Source: Magicicada septendecula
Lineage: Eukaryota; Arthropoda; Insecta; Hemiptera; Cicadidae
Direction: 5' to 3'
NCBI GenBank assembly: GCA_034769895.1
Contig: CM068367.1
Coordinates: 121,061,927-121,125,926, forward strand
Length of the DNA: 64,000 nt
Part shown: positions 1 to 12,847 of the stretch, one piece after another
Layout of the letters: each line of letters opens with the position of its first letter
Numbering within the stretch: the first letter of the stretch is position 1
Translations under genes and position numbers: made by a program
The notes under the pieces: generated by a model
Seen by the model: only the letters and a program-made list of their open reading frames with translations
Database searches by the model: none
Told to the model about the DNA's origin: nothing

Positions 1-290
1 TGATGAATCTACTGCAACAAAGAAACGTTTAAACAAACAATAATGAATATTTTATGGAAAAGTAAATGCGATTTTAAACACACTTGTGATTTTTTTTTAA
101 ATAAATTAATGAAAACATGTTACAATTCAAAATGACTACTCTTATTACGATTACACCCAAACTCCATTTATAAATACACGTTATCAGTAATGTTGTATGA
201 GCTTTACCACTACACAATTTAAAATACATTTAAATTGGCAATTTGTATTGTTAAAATATATATATATATATATAGACACATTGGTAGAGT

Positions 291-291
<1 letters not shown>

Positions 292-324
<33 letters not shown>

Positions 325-340
325 GGGAGAGAGAGAGAGA
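292..340. repeat. (GA)n microsatellite
   Basis: GA repeats with occasional GGGA interruptions, about 48 bp, lie just outside the left end of the 12-kb array and next to a short (TA)n run at 256-275. The first ~290 bases otherwise hold nothing recognisable. Confidence 0.9.
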
Positions 341-387
341 TGACATAAATTGTGCGTGCTGTAAAGAACTACGATTATTATACAAAA

Positions 388-880
388 ATATCGGTATGGA
401 GAACCATACATGACTTCCATGTTCTAAGATTTATATTAAAAATCATATTCGAAATGAAATATTTCCATAGAAACTATGTCTTTCTACTTATTGCTTCAGC
501 ATTAACCACAGTACTGTGCTCGCTAACGTATACCATCACCACCTCACGTTTTCGCACTCGATTTTCACCGATGATGGCAGTCGATTCCACTGCCGAAAAG
601 TCTGGTTTTGCAGAAAACATTGGACTACGGCTAAAGAGCCCGGGAAGCAATTTTAACAAAAAACTACTTCTTTGTTGCCGATAACGTAGTACACATATAA
701 AAAATTCTCCCCTCCACCTTCAACTATAATTTTTAATAATAGAAAATTACCCTCACCCAGTTCACCTAACTTCTTCATTTATAGATATTTCATCTACGTT
801 TCTACAGTGGATTACTATGAGCTTCTTATCAGGATACTTTATTTATAACAATTAAGTGCTTTACTCTTGTTAAATCATAA
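388..880 (+). repeat. Left flank, type A, of the array element
   Basis: This begins with a small hairpin (GTATGG/CCATAC, loop AGAA) and then ACTTCCATGTTCTA, the inverse complement of the element's 3' end. It matches 16525-17005 throughout, including an alternating purine-rich/CCCTCCCC segment before the first 160-bp unit. It contains the 42-bp module (661-702) that recurs on the other strand at 20467 and 47808. Only this copy and the 16.5-kb copy carry type A; the other array copies carry a different left flank. Short open frames here are not conserved as protein between the two copies. Confidence 0.7.
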
Positions 881-1512
881 AATGTTTCAGGTAAACTACC
901 CCTTTGTCTTAACCGATCTTCTCCAAAATCAACAGGTCTTCCGTCCTCTACAATTCAGGGAAGCATGCATAAAAATATTTGATTCTGTTTGAATGTGCGG
1001 CAGTTATCGTTCGTCATGGAAACATTTCTCTTGTTACAACATAAAATGTTGCAGGTAAACTACCCCTTTCCCTTAACCGATCTTCACCAAAATCAATAGA
1101 CCTTGAGCTCTCTGCAACTCAGGGGGTGCAAAAAATTATTTCATTCTCATTGAATTTTCGGCAGTTATCGTTCGTCATAAAAAAATTACCCTTTTTAAAA
1201 CATAAAACGTTGCTGATAAACTACCCCTTTCTTTAACCGATCTTCAACAAAATCAACAGACCTTGAGTTCTCTTTAGTTCAAAAAGGTATGCAAAAACCT
1301 AGTTGATTCTGTTTGAATTTACGGCAGTTATCGTTCATCATATAAAAAATTACCCTTGTTAAAACATAAAATGTTGCTGGTAAACTACCCCTTTCCCTTA
1401 ACCGATCTTCACCAAAACCAATACGTATTGAGAACTCTACAATATAGGGCTGTATGCAAAACATCATTAGATTCTGTTTGAATTTGCGGCTGTTATCGTT
1501 TACTATAGAAAA
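881..1512 (+). repeat. First block of 160-bp units (4 copies, most diverged)
   Basis: Units are anchored at 891, 1055, 1215 and 1380. They are more divergent than later units (GTTCGTCAT where later units have GTTTGCCAT, and one GATAAAC variant), which suggests this is the oldest part of the array. The block runs into the next left flank at 1513 without a right flank or hairpin. Confidence 0.75.
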
Positions 1513-3238
1513 ATATCGGTATGGAGAACCATACATGACTTCCATATTCTAAGATTTATATTTAAAATCATTTTCAGCCAAACAGCCAGGCTGTGCCTTA
1601 CCTGCCTTTTTATTGCTGTATTAAATGAAAAATATTATATTACATTAAAATGAAAAAATTATAATTTTATTGCCTGGCAACAAAATTATTTTATTTTTAA
1701 CAATTACCATTGTTTCAAAAAGTTTAAATAAATTTTCAAGTACTTTACTCTTGTTAAAACGTAAAAGGTTGCTGGTAAACTACCCCTTCCCCTTAACCGA
1801 TCTTCACCAAAATCGAAACTCATTGAGACCTCTACAATTCAGGGATGTATGCAAAAAATTATTTGATTCTGTTTGAATTTGCGGCTTTTATCGTTTGCCA
1901 TAGAAAATATGCTTGATAAAAAAACGTTGCAGGTAAACTACCCCTTCCCCTTAACCGATCTTCACCAAAAACAAGAGGTCTTGAGTACTCTACAAATCAG
2001 GGCTGTATGGAAAACATTATTTGATTCTGTTTGAATTTGCGGCTGTTATCGTTTGCCATAGAAAATACCCTTGTTAAAAAAACGTTGCAGGTAAACTACC
2101 CCTTTCCCTCAACCGATCTTCACCAAAAACAATAGGTCTTGAGAACTCTACAACATAGGGCTGTATGCAAATAATCTTTTGATTCTGTTTGAATTTGCAG
2201 CTGTTATCGTTTGCCATAGGAAATACCCTTGTTAAAACATAAAACGTTACAGGTAAACTACCCCTTTCCCTTAACCGATCTTCACCAAAATCAACAGATC
2301 TTGAGAACTCTACAATTCAGGGCTGTATGCGAAACATTATTTGATTCTGTTTGAATTTGCGGCTGTTATCGTTTGCCAAACAAACAAAATTACCCTTGCT
2401 AAAAATAAACCGTTGCAGGTAAACTACCCCTTTCCCTCAACCGATCTTCACCAAAAACAACAGGTCGCGAGTACTCTACAAATCAGGGCTGTATGCAAAA
2501 AATTATTTGATTCTGTTTGAATTTGCGGCAGTTATCGTTTGCCATAGAAAAAAAATCTACAGACACACAGACAGACACACAGACACACACACACAGACAC
2601 TTTTCGGAAAACGACTTTTTTTCATGTTTTGAGTGTAGTAGAATCAGAATCTGCAATAATCTCGAACACGATTTTTTTTGCCATCACCATACTTCCAGTC
2701 CTTAAGGAATATGGAAGTAAAAATTACCCTTGATAAAAAACCATTGCTGGTAAACTACCCCTTTCCCTTAACCGATCTTCACCAAAAACGATAGATGTTA
2801 GGTACTCTACAATTCAGGCCTGTATGCAAACAATTATTTGATTCTGTTTGAATTTGCGGCTGTTATCGTTTGCCATAGAAAACACCCTTGATAAAACATA
2901 AAACGTTGCTGGTAAACTACCCTATTCCATTAACCGATCTTCACCAAAAACAATAGGTCTTGAGAACTCTACAATTTAGGGCTGTATGCAAATAATCTTT
3001 TGATTCTGTTTGAATTTGCGGCTGTTATCGTTTGCCAAAAAAAGAAAAAATTCCCTTGATAAAAAAAAACCGTTGCAGGTAAACTACCCCTTGCCCTCAA
3101 CCGATCTTCACCAAAAACAATAGGTCGCGAGCACTCTAATGATATTTAAAATCATTTTCAGCCAAACAGCCAGGCTGTGTCTTACCTGCCTTTTTATTGC
3201 TGTATTAAATGAAAAATATTATATTACATTAAAATGAA
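1513..3238 (+). repeat. Higher-order repeat, copy 1 (1726 bp)
   Basis: Order of parts: left flank type B (1513-1765), five 160-bp units (1775, 1933, 2091, 2253, 2419), CAGACA/CA microsatellite (2561-2600), right flank with terminal hairpin (to 2718), three more units (2750, 2912, 3079), and a left flank lacking its first ~80 bases (3139-3238). The next 1714 bp repeat this order almost base for base, so the two copies arose by a recent unequal exchange or amplification. Confidence 0.85.
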
Positions 3239-4952
3239 ATATCGGTATGGAGAACCATACATGACTTCCATATTCTAAGATTTATATTTAAAATCATTTT
3301 CAGCCAAACAGCCAGGCTGTGTCTTACCTGCCTTTTTATTGCTGTATTAAATGAAAAATATTATATTACATTAAAATGAAAAAATTATAATTTTATTGCC
3401 TGGCAACAAAATTATTTTATTTTTAACAATTACCATTGTTTCAAAAAGTTTAAATAAATTTTCAAGTACTTTACTCTTGTTAAAACGTAAAAGGTTGCAG
3501 GTAAACTACCCCTTCCCCTTAACCGATCTTCACCAAAATCGAAACTCATTGAGACCTCTACAATTCAGGGACGTATGCAAAACATTATTTGATTCTGTTT
3601 GCATTTGCGGCTGTTATCGTTTGCCATAGAAAATACGCTTGATAAAAAAACGTTGCAGGTAAACTACCCCTTCTCCTTAACCGATCTTCACCAAAAACAA
3701 TAGGTCTTGAGTACTCTAGAAATCAGGGCTGTATGCAAAACATAATTTGATTCTGTTTGAATTTGCGGCTATTATCGTTTGCCATAGAAAATACCCTTGT
3801 TAAAAAAACGTTGCAGGTAAACTACCCCTTTCCCTCAACCGATCTTCACCAAAAACAATAGGTCTTGAGAACTCTTCAATTTAGGGCTGTATGCAAATAA
3901 TCTTTTGATTCTGTTTGAATTTGCGGCTGTTATCGTTTGCCATAGAAAATACGCTTGATAAAAAAACGTTGCAGGTAAACTACCCCTTTCCCTTAACCGA
4001 TCTTCACCAAAAACAATAGGTCTTGAGTACTCTACAAATCAGGGCTTCATGCAAAACATTATTTGATTCTGTTTGAATTTGCGGCTGTTATCGTTTGCCA
4101 TAAAAAATACCCTTGTTAAAAAAACGTTGCAGGTAAACTACCCCTTTCCCTCAACCGATCTTCACCAAAAACAATAGGTCGCGAGTACTCTACAAATCAG
4201 GGCTGTATGCAAAAAATTATTTGATTCTGTTTGAATTTGCGGCAGTTATCGTTTGCCATAGAAAAAAAATCTACAGACAGACAGACAGACACACAGACAC
4301 ACACACACAGACACTTTTCGGAAAACGACTTTTTTTCATGTTTTGAGTGTAGTAGAATCAGAATCTGCAATAATCTCGAACACGATTTTTTTTGCCATCA
4401 CCATACTTCCAGTCCTTAAGGAATATGGAAGTAAAAATTACCCTTGATAAAAAACCATTGCTGGTAAACTACCCCTTTCCCTTAACCGATCTTCACCAAA
4501 AACGATAGATGTTAGGTACTCTACAATTCAGGCCTGTATGCAAACAATTATTTGATTCTGTTTGAATTTGCGGCTGTTATCGTTTGCCATAGAAAACACC
4601 CTTGATAAAACATAAAACGTTGCTGGTAAACTACCCTATTCCATTAACCGATCTTCACCAAAAACAATAGGTCTTGAGAACTCTACAATTTAGGGCTGTA
4701 TGCAAATAATCTTTTGATTCTGTTTGAATTTGCGGCTGTTATCGTTTGCCAAAAAAAGAAAAAATTCCCTTGATAAAAAAAAACCGTTGCAGGTAAACTA
4801 CCCCTTGCCCTCAACCGATCTTCACCAAAAACAATAGGTCGCGAGCACTCTAATGATATTTAAAATCATTTTCAGCCAAAGAGCCAGGCTGTGTCTTACC
4901 TGCCTTTTTATTGCTGTATTAAATGAAAAATATTATATTACATTAAAATGAA
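3239..4952 (+). repeat. Higher-order repeat, copy 2 (1714 bp)
   Basis: Same module order as 1513-3238: left flank B, units at 3501, 3659, 3817, 3975 and 4133, microsatellite at 4275-4312, hairpin ending 4432, units at 4464, 4626 and 4793, truncated left flank. The differences from copy 1 are scattered substitutions and a few bases in the microsatellite. Confidence 0.85.
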
Positions 4953-6314
4953 ATATCGGTATGGAGAACCATACATGACTTCCATATTCTAAGATTTATA
5001 TTTAAAATCATTTTCAGCCAAACAGCCAGGCTGTGTCTTACCTGCCTTTTTATTGCTGTATTAAATGAAAAATATTATATTACATTAAAATGAAAAAATT
5101 ATAATTTTATTGCCTGGCAACAAAATTATTTTATTTTTAACAATTACCATTGTTTCAAAAAGTTTAAATAAATTTTCAAGTACTTTACTCTTGTTAAAAC
5201 GTAAAAGGTTGCAGGTAAACTACCCCTTCCCCTTAACCGATCTTCACCAAAATCGAAACTCATTGAGACCTCTACAATTCAGGGACGTATGCAAAACATT
5301 ATTTGATTCTGTTTGCATTTGCGGCTGTTATCGTTTGCCATAGAAAATACGCTTGATAAAAAAACGTTGCAGGTAAACTACCCCTTCTCCTGAACCGATC
5401 TTCACCAAAAACAATAGGTCTTGAGTATTCTACAAATCAGGACTGTATGCAAAACATAATTTGATTCTGTTTGAATTTGCGGCTATTATCGTTTCCCATA
5501 GAAAATACATTCGTTAAAAAAACGTTGCAGGTAAACTACCCCTTTCCCTCAACCGATCTTCACCAAAAACAATAGGTCTTGAGAACTCTTCAATTTAGGG
5601 CTGTATGCAAATAATCTTTTGATTCTGTTTGAATTTGCGGCTGTTATCGTTTGCCATAGAAAATACGCTTGATAAAAAAACGTTGCAGGTAAACTACCCC
5701 TTTCCCTTAACCGATCTTCACCAAAAACAATAGGTCTTGAGTACTCTACAAATCAGGGCTTCATGCAAAACATTATTTGATTCTGTTTGAATTTGCGGCT
5801 GTTATCGTTTGCCATAAAAAATACCCTAGTTAAAAAAACGTTGCAGGTAAACTACCCCTTTCCCTCAACCGAACTTCACCAAAAACAATAGGTCTTGAGA
5901 ACTCTACAATATAGGGCTGTATGCAAATAATCTTTTGATTCTGTTTGAATTTGCGGCTGTTATCGTTTGCCATAAGAAATACCCTTGTTAAAACATAAAA
6001 CGTTACAGGTAAACTACCCCTTTCCCTTAACCGATCTTCACCAAAATCAGCAGATCTTGAGAACTCTACAATTGAAGGCTGTATGCAAAACATTATTTGA
6101 TTCTGTTTGAATTTGCGGCTGTTATCGTTTGCCAAACAAACAAAATTACCCTTGCTAAAAAAAAACCGTTGCAGGTAAACTACCCCTTTCCCTCAACCGA
6201 TCTTCACCAAAAACAACAGGTCGCGAGCACTCTACAAATCAGGGCTGTATGCAAAAAATTATTTGATTCTGTTTGAATTTGCGGCAGTTATCGTTTGCCA
6301 TAGAAAAAAAATCT

Positions 6315-6345
<31 letters not shown>

Positions 6346-6492
6346 CACAGACAGACAGACACACACACAGACACTTTTCGGAAAACGACTTTTTTTCATG
6401 TTTTGAGTGTAGTAGAATCAGAATCTGCAATAATCTCGAACACGATTTTTTTTGCCATCACCATACTTCCATTCCTTAAGGAATATGGAAGT
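4953..6492 (+). repeat. Complete array-element copy with seven units
   Basis: This is the clearest complete copy inside the array: left flank B, seven units (5215, 5373, 5531, 5689, 5847, 6009, 6175), (ACAG)n/CA microsatellite (6315-6370), right flank and terminal hairpin 6465-6492. Its first half closely resembles 3239-4100, as expected if it is a partial third repeat of the 1.7-kb module. Confidence 0.8.
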
Positions 6493-8839
6493 AAAAATTA
6501 TAATTTTATTGCCTGGCAACAAAATTATTTTATTTTTAACAATTACCATTGTTTCAAAAAGTTTAAATAAATTTTCAAGTACTTTACTCTTGTTAAAACG
6601 TAAAAGGTTGCAAGTAAACTACCCCTTCCCCTTAACCGATCTTCACCAAAATCGAAAGTCATTGAGACCTCTACAATTCAGAGACGTATGCAAAACATTA
6701 TTTGATTCTGTTTGCATTTGCGGCTGTTATCGTTTGCCATAGAAAATACGCTTGATAAAAAAACGTTGCAGGTAAACTACCCCTTCTCCTTAACCGATCT
6801 TCACCAAAAACAATAGGTCTTGAGTACTCTACAAGTCAGGGCTGTATGCAAAAAATTATTTGATTCTGTTTGAACTTGCGGCTGTTATCGTTTGCCATAG
6901 AAAACACCCTTGATAAAACATAAAACGTTGCTGGTAAACTACCCTATTCCATTAACCGATCTTCACCAAAAACAATACGTCTTGAGAACTCTACAATTTA
7001 GGGTTGTATGCAAATAATCTTTTGATTCTGTTTGAATTTGCGGCTGTTAACGTTTGCCAAAGAAAGAAAAAATTCCCTTGATAAAAAAAACCCGTTGCAG
7101 GTAAACTACCCCTTGCCCTCAACCGATCTTCACCAAAAACAATAGGTCGCGAGCACTCTACAAATCAGGGCTGTATGCAAAAAATTATTTGATTCTGTTT
7201 GAATTTGCGGCAGTTATCGTTTGCCATAGAAAATACCCTTGTAAAAAAAACGTTGTAGGTAAACTACCCCATTCCCTTAACCGATCTTCACCAAAAACAA
7301 TAGGTCTTGAGTACTCTACAAGTCAGGGTTGTATGCAAAAAATTATTTGATTCTGTTTGAACTTGCGGCTGTTATCGTTTGCCATAGAAAACACCCTTGA
7401 TAAAACATAAAACGTAGCTGGTAAACTACCCTATTCCATTAACCGATCTTCACCAAAAACAATAGGTCTTGAGAACTCTACAATTTAGGGCTGTATGCAA
7501 ATAATCTTTTGATTCTGTTTGAATTTGCGGCTGTTATCGTTTGCCAAAAAAAGAAAAAATTCCCTTGATAAAAAAAAACCGTTGCAGGTAAACTACCCCT
7601 TGCCCTCAACCGATCTTCACCAAAAACAATAGGTCGCGAGCACTCTACAAATCAGGGCTGTATGCAAAAAATTATTTGATTCTGTTTGAATTTGCGGCAG
7701 TTATCGTTTGCCATAGAAAATACCCTTGTAAAAAAAACGTTGTAGGTAAACTACCCCATTCCCTTAACCGATCTTCACCAACAACAATAGGTATTGAGAA
7801 CTCTACAATACAGGGTTGTATGCAAAACATCATTTGATTCTGTTTGAATTTGCGGCTGTTATCGTTTGCCATAGAAAATACGCTTGATAAAAAAAAGTTG
7901 CTAGTAAACTACCCCTTCCCCTTAACCGATCTTCACCAAAAACAATAGGTCTTGAGTACTCTACAAGTCAGGGCTGTATGCAAAAAATTATTTGATTCTG
8001 TTTGAACTTGCGGCTGTTATCGTTTGCCATAGAAAACACCCTTGATAAAACATAAAACGTTGCTGGTAAACTACCCTATTCCATTAACCGATCTTCACCA
8101 AAAACAATAGGTCTTGAGAACTCTACAATTTAGGGCTGTATGCAAATAATCTTTTGATTCTGTTTCAATTTGCGGCTGTTATCGTTTGCCAAAAAAAGAA
8201 AAAATTCCCTTGATAAAAAAAAACCGTTGCAGGTAACTACCCCTTACCCTCAACCGATCTTCACCAAAAACAATAGGTCTTGAGTACTCTACAAATCAGG
8301 GCTGTATGCAGAAAATTATTTGATTCTGTTTGAATTTGCGGCTGTTATCGTTTGCCATAGGAAATACCCTTGTTAAAAAAACGTTGTAGGTAAACTACCC
8401 CTTTCCCTTAACCGATCTTCACGAAAAACAATAGGTCTTGAGTACTCTACAAATCAGGGCTGTGTGCAGAAAATTATTTGATTCTGTTTGAATTTGCGGC
8501 TGTTATCGTTTGCCATAGAAAATACCCTTGTTAAAAAAACGTTGCTGGTAAACTACCCCATTCCCTTAACCGATCTTCACCAACAACAATAGGTATTGAG
8601 AACTCTACAATACAGGGTTGTATGCAAAACATCATTTGATTCTATTTGAATTTGCGGCTGTTATCGTTTGCCATAGAAAATAAGCTTGATAAAAAAACGT
8701 TGCTGGTAAACTACCCCTTTTCCTTAACCGATCTTCACCAAAAACAATAGGTCTTGAGTACTCTACAAGTCAGGGCTGTATGCAAAAAATTATTTTTTTT
8801 GCCATCACCATACTTCCATTCCTTAAGGAATATGGAAGT
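6493..8839 (+). repeat. Array block with truncated left flank and 14 units
   Basis: The block starts immediately after a hairpin with a left flank that has lost its first ~150 bases; the join falls in an A-rich run. It holds 14 units (6614 to 8709) and ends in a right flank reduced to the last ~45 bases with hairpin 8812-8839, so the microsatellite is missing. A two- to three-unit sub-period recurs inside it: units 6771-7100, 7259-7588 and 7905-8233 are similar. Confidence 0.75.
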
Positions 8840-10691
8840 AAAAATTATAATTTTATTGCCTGGCAACAAAATTATTTTATTTTTAACAATTACCATTGTT
8901 TCAAAAAGTTTAAATAAATTTTCAAGTACTTTACTCTTGTTAAAACGTAAAAGGTTGCAAGTAAACTACCCCTTCCCCTTAACCGTTCTTCACCAAAATC
9001 GAAAGTCATTGAGACCTCTACAATTCAGAGACGTATGCAAAACATTATTTGATTCTGTTTGCATTTGCGGCTGTTATCGTTTGCCATAGAAAATACGCTT
9101 GATAAAAAAACGTTGCAGGTAAACTACCCCTTCTCCTTAACCGATCTTCACCAAAAACAATAGGTCTTGAGTACTCTACAAGTCAGGGCTGTATGCAAAA
9201 AATTATTTGATTCTGTTTGAACTTGCGGCTGTTATCGTTTGCCATAGAAAACACCCTTGATAAAACATAAAACGTTGCTGGTAAACTACCCTATTCCATT
9301 AACCGATCTTCACCAAAAACAATACGTCTTGAGAACTCTACAATTTAGGGTTGTATGCAAATAATCTTTTGATTCTGTTTGAATTTGCGGCTGATAAAAA
9401 AAAACCGTTGCAGGTAAACTACCCCTTACCCTCAACCGATCTTCACCAAAAACAATAGGTCTTGAGTACTCTACAAATCAGGGCTGTATGCAGAAAATTA
9501 TTTGATTCTGTTTGAATTTGCGGCTGTTATCGTTTGCCATAGGAAATACCCTTGTTAAAAAAACGTTGTAGGTAAACTACCCCTTTCCCTTAACCGATCT
9601 TCACGAAAAACAATAGGTCTTGAGTACTCTACAAATCAGGGCTGTGTGCAGAAAATTATTTGATTCTGTTTGAATTTGCGGCTGTTATCGTTTGCCATAG
9701 AAAATACCCTTGTTAAAAAAACGTTGCTGGTAAACTACCCCATTCCCTTAACCGATCTTCACCAACAACAATAGGTATTGAGAACTCTACAATACAGGGT
9801 TGTATGCAAAACATCATTTGATTCTATTTGAATTTGCGGCTGTTATCGTTTGCCATAGAAAATAAGCTTGATAAAAAAACGTTGCTGGTAAACTACCCCT
9901 TCCCCTTAACCGATCTTCACCAAAAACAATAGGTCTTGAGTACTCTACAAGTCAGGGCTGTATGCAAAAAATTATTTGATTCTGTTTGAACTTGCGGCTG
10001 TTATCGTTTGCCATAGAAAATACCCTTGTTAAAAAAACGTTGTAGGTAAACTACCCCTTTCCCTTAACCGATCTTCACCAAAAGCTACAGGTCTTGAGAA
10101 CTCTACAATTTTGGGCTGTATGCAAATAATCTTTTGATTCTGTTTGAATGTGCGGCTGTTATCGTTTGCCATAGGAAATACCCTTGGTAAAACATAAAAC
10201 GTTTCAGGTAAACTACCCCTTTGCCTTAACCGATCTTCACCAAAAACAACAGGTTTTGAGAACTCTATAATTCAGGGCTGTATGCGAAACATTATTTTTT
10301 TCTGTTTGAATTTGCGGCTGTTATCGTTTGCCAAACAAACAAAATTACCCTTGATAAAAAAAAACCGTTGCAGGTAAACTACCCCTTTTCCGCAACCGAT
10401 CTTCACCAAAAACAATAGGTCGCGAGTACTCTACAAATCAGGGCTGTATGCAAAAAATTATTTGATTCTGTTTGAATTTGCGGCAGTTATCGTTTGCCAT
10501 AGAAAAAAATCTACAGACAGACAGACACACACACACACAGACACACAGACAGACACACACACACACAGACACTTTTCGAAAAATGACTTTTTTTCATGTT
10601 TTGAGTGTAGTACAATCATATTCAGCAATAATCTCGAACACGATTTTTTTTTCCATCACCATACTTCCATTTCCTTAAGGAACATGGAAGT
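8840..10691 (+). repeat. Array block with truncated left flank and 10 units
   Basis: This resembles the start of the preceding block: 8822-9395 is nearly identical to 6475-7050. A deletion then joins into 9395-9960, which is nearly identical to 8215-8780. It includes units 8962 to 10375, an ACAG/CA microsatellite (10513-10568) and the hairpin 10663-10691. Confidence 0.75.
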
Positions 10692-10700
10692 AAAATATCG
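10663..10700 (+). other. Tail-to-head junction of two element copies
   Basis: The 3' hairpin (ACTTCCAT...ATGGAAGT) is followed after a short A run by ATATCGGTATGG, the 5' start of the next copy. No flanking host DNA lies between them. This junction defines both element ends independently of the 16.5-kb solo copy. Confidence 0.75.
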
Positions 10701-12393
10701 GTATGGAGAACCATACATGACTTCCATATTCTAAGATTTATATTTAAAATCATTTTCAGCCAAACTGCCAGGCTGTGTCTTACCTGCCTTTTTATTGCTG
10801 TATTAAATGAAAAATATTATATTACATTAAAATGAAAAATTTATAATTTTATTGCCTGGCAACAAAATTATTTTATTTTTAACAATTACCATTGTTTCAA
10901 AAAGTTTAAATAAATTTTCAAGTACTTTACTCTTGTTAAAACGTAAAAGGTTGCAGGTAAACTACCCCTTCCCCTTAACCGATCTTCACCAAAATCGAAA
11001 GTCATTGAGACCTCTACAATTCAGGGACGTATGCAAAACATTATTTGATTCTGTTTGCATTTGCGGCTGTTATCGTTTGCCATAGAAAATACGCTTGATA
11101 AAAAAACGTTGCAGGTAAACTACCCCTTCTCCTTAACCGATCTTCACCAAAAACAATAGGTCTTGAGTACTCTACAAATCAGGGCTGTATGGAAAACATT
11201 ATTTGATTCTGTTTGAATTTGCGGCTGTTATCGTTTGCCATAGAAAATACCCTTGTTAAAAAAACGTTGCAGGTAAACTACCCCTTTCCCTCAACCGATC
11301 TTCACCAAAAACAATAGGTCTTGAGAACTCTACAATTTAGGGCTGTATGCAAATAATCTTTTGATTCTGTTTGAATTTGCGGCTGTTATCGTTTGCCATA
11401 GGAAATACCCTTGTTAAAACATAAAACGTTACAGGTAAACTACCCCTTTCCCTTAACCGATCTTCACCAAAAACAATAGGTCTTGAGACCTCTACAAATC
11501 AGGGCTGTATGCAAAACATTATTTGATTCTGTTTGAATTTGCGGCTGTTATCGTTTGCCATAGAAAATACGCTTGATAAAAAAACGTTGCAGGTAAACTA
11601 CCCCTTTCCCTTAACCGATCTTCACCAAAAACAATAGGTCTTGAGTACTCTACATATCAGGGCTGCATGCAAAACATTATTTGATTCTGTTTGAATTTGC
11701 GGCTGTTATCGTTTGCCATAAAAAATACGCTTGTTAAAAAAACGTTGCAGGTAAACTACCCCTTTCCCTCAACCGAACTTCACCAAAAACAATAGGTCTT
11801 GAGAACTCTACAATTTAGGGCTGTATGCAAATAATCTTTTGATTCTGTTTGAATTTGCGGCTGTTATCGTTTGCCATAGGAAATACCCTTGTTAAAACAT
11901 AAAACGTTACAGGTAAACTACCCCTTTCCCTTAACCGATCTTCACCAAAATCAGCAGATCTTGAGAACTCTACAATTGAGGGCTGTATGCGAAACATTAT
12001 TTGATTCTGTTTGAATTTGCGGCTGTTATCGTTTGCCAAACAAACAAAATTACCCTTGCTAAAAAAAAACCATTGCAGGTAAACTACCCCTTTCCCTCAA
12101 CCGATCTTCACCAAAAACAATAGGTCGCGAGTACTCTGCAAATCAGGGCTGTATGCAAAAAATTATTTGATTCCGTTTGAATTTGCGGCAGTTATCGTTT
12201 GCCATAGAAAAAAAAATCTACAGACAGACAGACAGACACACAGACAGACAGACAGACAGACACACACACAGACACTTTTCGGAAAACGACTTTTTTTCAT
12301 GTTTTGAGTGTAGTAGAATCAGAATCTGCAATAATCTCGAACACGATTTTTTTTGCCATCACCATACTTCCATTCCTTAAGGAATATGGAAGT
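10695..12393 (+). repeat. Last complete array-element copy (8 units)
   Basis: Left flank B starts within a few bases of the preceding hairpin, a direct tail-to-head junction. Eight units follow (10957, 11115, 11273, 11435, 11593, 11751, 11913, 12079), then an (ACAG)n/CA tract (12222-12267), right flank and hairpin 12366-12393. Unrelated sequence begins a few A residues later, so this is the outer right boundary of the array. Confidence 0.8.
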
Positions 12394-12499
12394 AAAACGG
12401 AATGTGCAAGAGTCTTTAGGAATGAGTCATAATTAAAAAGGAGAAATGCTGAAGAAACAAATGCATAGAAATGATAAATAACATGAGCATTGCCGTGTC

Positions 12500-12810
<311 letters not shown>

Positions 12811-12847
12811 CCAACGTTACAGTTTATTTTAAGAAGTTTTAGTGTTA

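Larger units (their letters stand above)
388..12393 (+). mobile_element. 12-kb compound array of a Helitron-like (HINE/pearl-like) element
   Basis: About 59 copies of a 157-167 bp unit lie head to tail, recognisable by GTAAACTACC and ACCGATCTTCACC in nearly every unit. The array is broken by recurring modules: a left flank starting ATATCGGTATGG (388, 1513, 3239, 4953, 10695) and a right flank made of an ACAG/CA microsatellite, a ~120-bp unique block and a terminal hairpin (ending 2718, 4432, 6492, 8839, 10691, 12393). The same left flank, one unit, microsatellite remnant and right flank form a stand-alone 749-bp element at 16525-17273, so the array is an amplified mobile element rather than a plain satellite. 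Subterminal inverted repeats, an end hairpin and an internal minisatellite fit Helentron-associated HINE elements or mollusc pearl elements. No Rep/helicase gene is present, so it is non-autonomous. Array structure is seen directly; the family assignment is inferred. Confidence 0.75.

Noticed and set aside
5830-6135. Minus-strand open frames in the array, repeating ANDNSRKFKQNQ and EDRLRERGSLP
   Set aside because: They recur because some units are multiples of three in length. Other units shift frame or carry stops, and the solo copy at 16.5 kb does not keep the frame.
881-12170. Regular direct repeats suggestive of a CRISPR array
   Set aside because: The units are ~160 bp with no unique spacers, the DNA is clearly eukaryotic, and no cas genes are present.
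881-12170. Hammerhead ribozyme inside the 160-bp unit (minus strand GTGAAGA ... GGGAAAGG)
   Set aside because: The first core base is wrong (G for C), no stem II can pair between the boxes, and there is no stem I. Hammerhead satellites exist in other animals, but this unit does not fit.
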